Made by a program: the position numbers and the translations under genes
NCBI GenBank assembly: GCA_903899795.1
Contig: CAIUKX010000196.1
Span: forward strand, 1-10,225
Source: an uncultured Flavobacteriales bacterium
GTDB lineage: Bacteria > Bacteroidota > Bacteroidia > Flavobacteriales_D > Crocinitomicaceae
Direction of reading: 5' to 3'
DNA: 10,225 nucleotides
The notes under the pieces: model-generated
Told to the model about the DNA's origin: nothing
Database searches by the model: none
Seen by the model: only the letters and a program-made list of their open reading frames with translations
Shown here: in pieces, positions 6,281 to 10,225 of the stretch
Layout: each line of letters begins with the position of its first letter
How positions within the stretch are numbered: position 1 is the first letter of the stretch

Positions 6281-7474
6281 ATGTCAAGTGGTTCAGATGT
6301 GCAGACTTTTTTATTGGATCCACAGTCAAACTCCGTTCAGCGAACTGTTTTCCGAATTGAGGCGGGAAGAAAATATCTCACGCGGAAACTTCGTTTGTGT
6401 AACTTTGGATTAAGCAATTCCGTGGGTAATGGTGCAGCTGGAGGAGATGGAATTTACTTCGGGCATAAAGGTGTTTATAGTTTAATTAGTAAAATCTCTA
6501 TAAACGATGGAAATGGAACTGAAATTGACCGTTTAACTGGACAAGGTTTAGAAATAATGGGAATTCGGTTGGCCTCATTGCCGAATTCAATGGAATTTTC
6601 CGTGGGCCGTCAATTAGCTCAGCAAATGTGCAACAGTGTCTTCGTCGGCTCTCTGTCGCAGACCACTCTCACCGAGACTGCCAGAAAAGATGATGCTACT
6701 CTGATGGGAAATTCGCTGTATATTGATATCAGTGCGATGCTGACATATCTTCAGGCACGCTATATTTCGGATGATGCTCTGACTATTCAGATTGAATGGA
6801 TTGATCCGAGTGTTTTGGGCTACGTCTATGCATTTACACGTCCGCCATGCCTTGCCGTAGATTATGTACTGAACCCAGCTCTGAAGGTAGATGAAGGCGA
6901 TGAATTTGGATTCACGTCCATTGTGGATGATCGTCTCCTTCTCACTACGCCGAGCATTGACCGTAGGTTGCAGAGCTACTTTAACCAATATATGAATCGG
7001 CTATTTTACTTCAACGTTGGTCGTCCAGTAAATGTGTTGAGATTGCCTTTAAGCAGACAAAACGAACAGTTCCAGATCACCATCAACGGCTTGAAACTTT
7101 TGCCGCTCAATGGTATAGATTCGGATTCCAAAAAACTTCATTTTCTAAATGACCTAAATTCCAAGACAAATATCACACATTATTCTTCCTACGTGGATGG
7201 TGTGTCTAATGGACAAGTGAGAGGTTTATATAATCCCAATTTGGGTTTGGACTATGCTTATCCATCTACTTTAGCGGGTTCTGCTGGAGCAGTGTTTTCG
7301 TGGGGATGTGTGAATGTTTCCAAACTCATTGGACAGGATATTATTCTTCAGTATAGTTCGGATCAAACTCAAGTTTCAGCTGATCCAACTCAGTGCGATA
7401 CTCTCGTGATTTTAGCTGAAATTCTCAAATCTTACAATAAAAAGACGGGAGTTTGCCGTTATTCAGGTATTTAA
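6281..7474 (+). CDS. Putative penton-like minor capsid protein B, paralogue of A
   Basis: This 397-residue β-rich protein shares an ordered set of landmarks with the preceding gene: FRIEAGRKYLTRKLRL (24-39), HKGVYSLISKISINDGN (62-78), LTIQIEWIDPS (167-177), FQITINGLKLLPLNG (264-278), and the end WGCVNVSKLIGQDIILQYSS with TLVILAEILKSY. Particularly close are GR...RL near the start, the S-I-N-D segment, the LT-x-[IL]-x-W-I core, and the two final strands. A duplication followed by strong divergence explains this best. The role is probably a penton or minor capsid subunit; the two copies could occupy different vertices or different layers of one vertex. Arginine codons are CGN-rich (about 14 CGN to 6 AGR by eye), like the major capsid gene. 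It ends in TAA and is followed by a short hairpin. Assignment is from motifs and context, not a search. Confidence 0.65.
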   Translation: MSSGSDVQTFLLDPQSNSVQRTVFRIEAGRKYLTRKLRLCNFGLSNSVGNGAAGGDGIYFGHKGVYSLISKISINDGNGTEIDRLTGQGLEIMGIRLASLPNSMEFSVGRQLAQQMCNSVFVGSLSQTTLTETARKDDATLMGNSLYIDISAMLTYLQARYISDDALTIQIEWIDPSVLGYVYAFTRPPCLAVDYVLNPALKVDEGDEFGFTSIVDDRLLLTTPSIDRRLQSYFNQYMNRLFYFNVGRPVNVLRLPLSRQNEQFQITINGLKLLPLNGIDSDSKKLHFLNDLNSKTNITHYSSYVDGVSNGQVRGLYNPNLGLDYAYPSTLAGSAGAVFSWGCVNVSKLIGQDIILQYSSDQTQVSADPTQCDTLVILAEILKSYNKKTGVCRYSGI

Positions 7475-7476
7475 AA

Positions 7477-7497
7477 TGCGGGAAAAATCTCACCGCA
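7477..7497 (+). terminator. Short hairpin after the second penton-like gene
   Basis: TGCGG (7477-7481) pairs with CCGCA (7493-7497) around an 11-base AT-rich loop, starting two bases after the stop codon. Its position matches that of the hairpin after the major capsid gene, so it may mark a transcript end. The stem is only 5 bp and could be chance. Confidence 0.35.
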
Positions 7498-7508
7498 AAC
7501 TCATTTAG

Positions 7509-7552
7509 AAAGTATATATTAAATAATTAAATAACTTTAATATATAGTAAAT
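7509..7552 (+). promoter_or_regulatory. AT-rich promoter region of the 709-residue protein gene
   Basis: AAAGTATATATTAAAT (7509-7524) resembles the shared element but lies about 29 bases before the ATG. A second TATA-like stretch, TTAATATATAG (7537-7547), is nearer to it. There is no ATATATTTT box or T-run. The arrangement differs from the capsid genes and could mean a longer leader or a different expression class. Confidence 0.45.
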
Positions 7553-9682
7553 ATGACAACAAACACAGTGGTGCAATTAGCAAGATTTAATTCAACAGAC
7601 ACGCCATCAAATAGTGAATGGACAACCAATTTACAATCAAGCGTCATTTTGAATCAAGGAGATAGTATTTCAGTCAAACAAGCCTACATAGACAGTCGGT
7701 TAAATAGTTCGGGAAATATAGTGATAGAAACAGATTTACCAATCTCTCTGACATATTATTTTTATATGATGTTTCCGTGTGATGGTGCTTCAACGCAACA
7801 AGACCCAACAACATCACCTTACACTAGAACAAGGGATCGCAATGACCAACCTTTTGGATTCGCCGACATGGCGATTGAAGGACCAGTAGATTATGTGAAT
7901 TTTCTCGGAACATTGAATTGGAATGGAGATTTAGATATGTATCAAGGTCTAATAAATAATTATCAATTAAATACGGGAATTCCGGAAAATCCGACGGTAC
8001 TTTTTCCAGAAAGTCTATCAATAAACCAATCTTATGCAATAGAAGCACCGATGCTCCTAGTGGAATGGAAAAATCCCGCTGGTGGTGAGAATATAGATCA
8101 AAAACCGATAACGAAAACATGGAATTATACAATACCGGCGGGAATATATAGCCCGAGTGAATTAGCCGATTTAATAACTAAAAAAATGTCATCCATTCAA
8201 CAAGAAAAAACAAGCCCAAACTTCACACCCAATTCACAATTTGGAAGAAGTGATTCAAGCACTTTAAATGATTTTTTAATTAGAGGTTATCAAGTAGCAC
8301 AGCATGATTTCACTACATCCGATAATAACGGAAATCAAAGCACATATTTCCCCCCTTATTTAGATACACAAGTACAAGGTAGCGGTTTCAATTTCACATC
8401 AAACAGTCCCGCATTTGCGGATAAACCTGAAGTTCTTGGTATATTTGCTAATTTTTGTACGGATGTAAGCTTCAATCCAAATTATTTCGGCAATACAATC
8501 TATGGAGATTGGGATCCCGAGGATGTAACAAATCCAATAGCGATATTACCATCACATTGGAGTGGTGAATATTCATTTACATTAGCGCAGGGTTCGTCGG
8601 GTGAAGGTTATTACACACAGCAAAGAGCCGTGATGGGATATGCGACTCCAATTGTTGGAGCGAGTGAAATAAGTTTAGAATATAATCAAGCAAATGGAGT
8701 GATGCAATTTACTTATCTACATACTCCTATACTACAATTACCAACTACGGAAAATGGAGGAGCGGGAACAGAACCAATAGAAGTAGTAAAAATAATAAAG
8801 ACGGATAACATAAATCCACACAATCCATCGCAACCAGTTGGACAAGTTAATATATGTGAGCAAACTCGTCATTCGGGTATTTTCTTTCAGAGTATGGAGC
8901 CAGCTTCTTTCTGGAGGGATACACTGGGTTTTGACGTTCCAAACATAACATTTGATCCATCGGTCGTATGGGGGAGAACTAGAAAAATGACATTTGAGCA
9001 ATTCAATAAAGCAACAACAAGCGGCTATGTCGGAATTGAAAACAATTTCAATTTCATAGATACTACTAAAGCTGGAACGATACCAAACACTAATGCACCA
9101 TCTTACTTATCACCTTTTCCAACAAATCAGACTGAATCAGCAGGACCCACGGGAGAACTGACGTACAGCAATTTATTGAACTCATCACGGTGGATTTTAG
9201 AGCAGTACATTTTTGAAAATATAGCAGATTTTATACCACCACAGGGAGCAAGTGCTTTTGATTGGACTACATTTATAGGACCATTTTTTTATGAGGAATA
9301 TTCATCAGCACTCATTACGACAAACCCTTTATTAGCAATTCAATCGCCACTGAGTCAAGTATCTGGAACGGGACATTATTTAATAAATATTGACGGATAT
9401 AAAAACACAAAAAATGATTTCGTAAATGAGAATGACATTTACGACATAAAGTCAATAGTTTCTAATTATTATTTGAGCCAGAATGCATTTTCCACCCAGC
9501 CGTTTAGTGATTCCGCAATTTACGTGCATAACAGTCCAATTCCTAAAGTAATAAATAGTTTAAAAGTTAGATTGATAGATCCCTCAAGCATGAAAAACGC
9601 TTTAAACATAGGACCAAATAGCAGTGTGTATCTGCAAATAAATAAGATAATTAGCGACGTAGCAATAATGCAGACGGCTTAG
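7553..9682 (+). CDS. Large virion-type protein, possible Tlr6F-like protein
   Basis: This 709-residue Asn/Ser/Thr-rich protein has no signal peptide. Residues 1-75 follow a pattern I associate with a protein conserved in polinton-like viruses: SEWTTNLQSSVILNQGDSIS (21-40), VKQAYIDSR, then NIVIETDLPISLTYYFYM (55-72). Further landmarks are TIPAGIYSPSELADLITKKM (193-212), HSGIFFQSMEPASFWRDTLG (440-459), GHYLINIDGY (607-616), IVSNYYLSQNAF (635-646), SDSAIYVHN (652-660) and the closing NSSVYLQINKI. The Tlr6F family is a large uncharacterised protein of polinton-like viruses; I suspect this is a member but cannot confirm it. Position beside the penton-like genes and low charge suggest a virion component, perhaps vertex or surface. 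Its arginine codons are AGR-rich (about 10 to 4). The TAG stop (9680-9682) overlaps the stop of a convergent gene. The ATG at 7553 fits the start of the conserved pattern. Confidence 0.75.
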   Translation: MTTNTVVQLARFNSTDTPSNSEWTTNLQSSVILNQGDSISVKQAYIDSRLNSSGNIVIETDLPISLTYYFYMMFPCDGASTQQDPTTSPYTRTRDRNDQPFGFADMAIEGPVDYVNFLGTLNWNGDLDMYQGLINNYQLNTGIPENPTVLFPESLSINQSYAIEAPMLLVEWKNPAGGENIDQKPITKTWNYTIPAGIYSPSELADLITKKMSSIQQEKTSPNFTPNSQFGRSDSSTLNDFLIRGYQVAQHDFTTSDNNGNQSTYFPPYLDTQVQGSGFNFTSNSPAFADKPEVLGIFANFCTDVSFNPNYFGNTIYGDWDPEDVTNPIAILPSHWSGEYSFTLAQGSSGEGYYTQQRAVMGYATPIVGASEISLEYNQANGVMQFTYLHTPILQLPTTENGGAGTEPIEVVKIIKTDNINPHNPSQPVGQVNICEQTRHSGIFFQSMEPASFWRDTLGFDVPNITFDPSVVWGRTRKMTFEQFNKATTSGYVGIENNFNFIDTTKAGTIPNTNAPSYLSPFPTNQTESAGPTGELTYSNLLNSSRWILEQYIFENIADFIPPQGASAFDWTTFIGPFFYEEYSSALITTNPLLAIQSPLSQVSGTGHYLINIDGYKNTKNDFVNENDIYDIKSIVSNYYLSQNAFSTQPFSDSAIYVHNSPIPKVINSLKVRLIDPSSMKNALNIGPNSSVYLQINKIISDVAIMQTA

Positions 9683-9834
9683 ATGAGAGTCTTTTTATTT
9701 TTGTGGTATTCAATCGCACGAATCTGAGCGGCAGCATTTTTAAGAGTAGTATGTTTTGATAAAACTTTTCCAGTATCTCTGAGGGAAACTTTGACCAATT
9801 TGGAATGTGGAATGGGGGAAATCTTATAAGGCAT
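9679..9834 (-). CDS. 51-residue basic small protein of the MPYK type
   Basis: On the minus strand an ATG at 9834-9832 opens a 51-codon frame ending in TAA at 9681-9679. It begins MPYKISPIPHSKLVKVSLRD and continues through TGKVLSKHTTLKNAAAQIRA to IEYHKNKKTLI. The layout of MPY-K, a short β-like segment, T/S-G-K-x-x-SK-x-TT, then a helix with A-x-x-Q-[IL]-R-x-[IL] is typical of small basic proteins that recur in polinton-like viruses, virophages and algal giant viruses; their function is unknown. The net charge is strongly positive, so nucleic-acid binding is possible. It is convergent with the 709-residue gene, and the two stop codons share bases, leaving no room for a separate terminator. Upstream, ATATAATATACT lies directly before the ATG. 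The recognisable start and helix pattern make a chance ORF unlikely. Confidence 0.75.
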   Translation of the reverse strand: MPYKISPIPHSKLVKVSLRDTGKVLSKHTTLKNAAAQIRAIEYHKNKKTLI

Positions 9835-9860
9835 AGTATATTATATCGCAATAATATAAA
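9835..9860. promoter_or_regulatory. Shared divergent promoter region
   Basis: Only 26 bases separate the start codons of the minus-strand MPYK-type gene and the plus-strand gene at 9861. They contain AGTATATTATAT (9835-9846), a match to the TATA-like element used elsewhere, and AATAATATAAA (9850-9860) just before the plus-strand ATG. The core is nearly palindromic and could work in both directions. Confidence 0.5.
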
Positions 9861-10049
9861 ATGTGTAAGCCGTCTTCAACTATTAAATCAGATTTTTTTG
9901 AAAATAGTTTCGTGATGATGAATTTAAAAGGTCTACTAAAAGAATCGCTAGAAGAGATTGAGCTACTCAAAAAAGAAATAAAAAGATTGGAAGAAGAAAT
10001 AAAAATTATATCAGTAATAAATAAAGAATGGTTTATGAGCTGCAAGTAG
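9861..10049 (+). CDS. Small coiled-coil protein
   Basis: This 62-residue ORF is not assigned to a family. Residues about 22-53 (LKGLLKESLEEIELLKKEIK and onward to RLEEEIKIISVI) are a charged, Leu/Ile-spaced helix that should form a coiled coil. The first 20 residues (MCKPSSTIKSDFFENSFVMM) are unremarkable. A TATA-like AATAATATAAA directly precedes the ATG, supporting expression. Its last 22 bases overlap the next ORF, which starts at 10028 in another frame, so the two may be translationally linked, or one may be the displaced part of the other through a frameshift. Two internal Met codons (19 and 20) are alternative starts. Low-complexity helical composition gives no functional clue. Confidence 0.5.
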   Translation: MCKPSSTIKSDFFENSFVMMNLKGLLKESLEEIELLKKEIKRLEEEIKIISVINKEWFMSCK

Positions 10050-10225
10050 CGATTATTAAAAAGGAGGTTGGACTAGAAAAAGCTCGGAAGATTGCAGAAG
10101 AAATAATTAAAAAACAAAATCCCTTCATGAGAGAGACGGAAGATAGTTATAGATTTAGGAATTTGCCGAAGACAAAGTTTGTACAATCTAGCTTCAGAAC
10201 AAAGAAAGTGAATGATAGAGTATCT
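10028..10225 (+). CDS. Partial small protein with YRFRNxPKTKF / SFRTKK motif
   Basis: From the ATG at 10028 a frame stays open to the window edge (66 codons), just after an in-frame TAA at 10022-10024 that excludes an earlier start. It reads MVYELQVAIIKKEVGLEKAR, then a helix KIAEEIIKKQNPFMRE, then SYRFRNLPKTKFVQSSFRTK and KVNDRVS. The signature Y-R-F-R-x-x-P-x-x-x-F-x-x-x-S-F-R-T-K-K-[VI]-N recurs in short proteins of polinton-like viruses, virophages and related giant viruses, usually followed closely by a short β-like end, so probably only a few residues are missing. Function is unknown. It overlaps the upstream coiled-coil ORF by 22 bases, and no promoter element is seen at its own start, so it is probably expressed from the upstream promoter or by coupling. 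Confidence 0.7.
   Translation, partial: MVYELQVAIIKKEVGLEKARKIAEEIIKKQNPFMRETEDSYRFRNLPKTKFVQSSFRTKKVNDRVS

Noticed and set aside
6614..6988. 124-residue minus-strand ORF inside the second penton-like gene
   Set aside because: No recognisable motif and no upstream promoter; it is explained by the coding pattern of the plus strand.
9651..9851. 66-residue minus-strand ORF overlapping the MPYK-type gene in another frame
   Set aside because: It covers the promoter spacer and has no family pattern, whereas the 51-codon frame in the same place has one.
9824..10045. 73-residue minus-strand ORF opposite the small coiled-coil gene
   Set aside because: Ser/Phe/Ile-rich shadow of a Lys/Glu coiled coil; it also overlaps the divergent promoter and the start of the better supported MPYK-type gene.
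1..10225. Terminal inverted repeats, integrase site, CRISPR array, tRNA or rRNA genes
   Set aside because: None could be seen by eye; the two window ends are not related and gene spacers are too short for RNA genes.

Overview
The window reads as the virion-structure module of a small eukaryotic double-jelly-roll DNA virus. The best fit is a polinton-like virus or close relative (Preplasmiviricota), probably of a protist or alga. The pointers are: a long capsid protein with double-jelly-roll features, penton-like minor capsid proteins, AT-rich spacers of about 20-100 bases, TATA-like promoters abutting the start codons, and three kinds of tiny accessory proteins typical of polinton-like viruses, virophages and algal giant viruses. 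These family assignments come from recognised sequence patterns and were not tested by a search. A larger nucleocytoplasmic virus or an integrated provirus cannot be excluded. No packaging ATPase, protease, polymerase, integrase or terminal repeat lies in the window.

Layout. Positions 2-154 hold the end of a short zinc-finger ORF interrupted by an in-frame TGA. Six genes then follow on the + strand: an Ala/Gln/Glu-rich coiled-coil protein with a C-terminal Gly-rich hydrophobic segment (160-1968); the putative major capsid protein (2035-4377); a small Lys/Glu-rich basic protein (4478-5053); two penton-like proteins that appear to be full-length paralogues of each other (5101-6240 and 6281-7474); and a 709-residue virion-type protein, possibly of the Tlr6F family (7553-9682). 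A 51-codon gene on the - strand (9834-9679), easy to miss, meets the 709-residue gene tail to tail with overlapping stop codons. It diverges from a small coiled-coil ORF (9861-10049), which in turn overlaps a partial gene that runs off the right end (10028-10225).

How the genes fit together. The large protein would form the capsid facets, and the two penton-like proteins the vertices or other minor positions. The 709-residue protein may be an external or vertex-associated component. The coiled-coil protein may be internal, membrane-associated or vertex-linked, and the basic protein may bind DNA or line the core.

Regulation. All intact genes have a TATA-like element, consensus near AAAAGTATATTATATAA, usually 0-4 bases before the ATG. 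The spacers before the major capsid, basic and two penton-like genes also share an upstream ATATATTTT box and a T-run. The 602- and 709-residue genes lack that box and use mainly AGA/AGG arginine codons, unlike the major capsid and second penton-like genes, suggesting at least two expression classes. GC-rich hairpins follow the major capsid and second penton-like genes. No gene-free stretch exceeds 300 bases.
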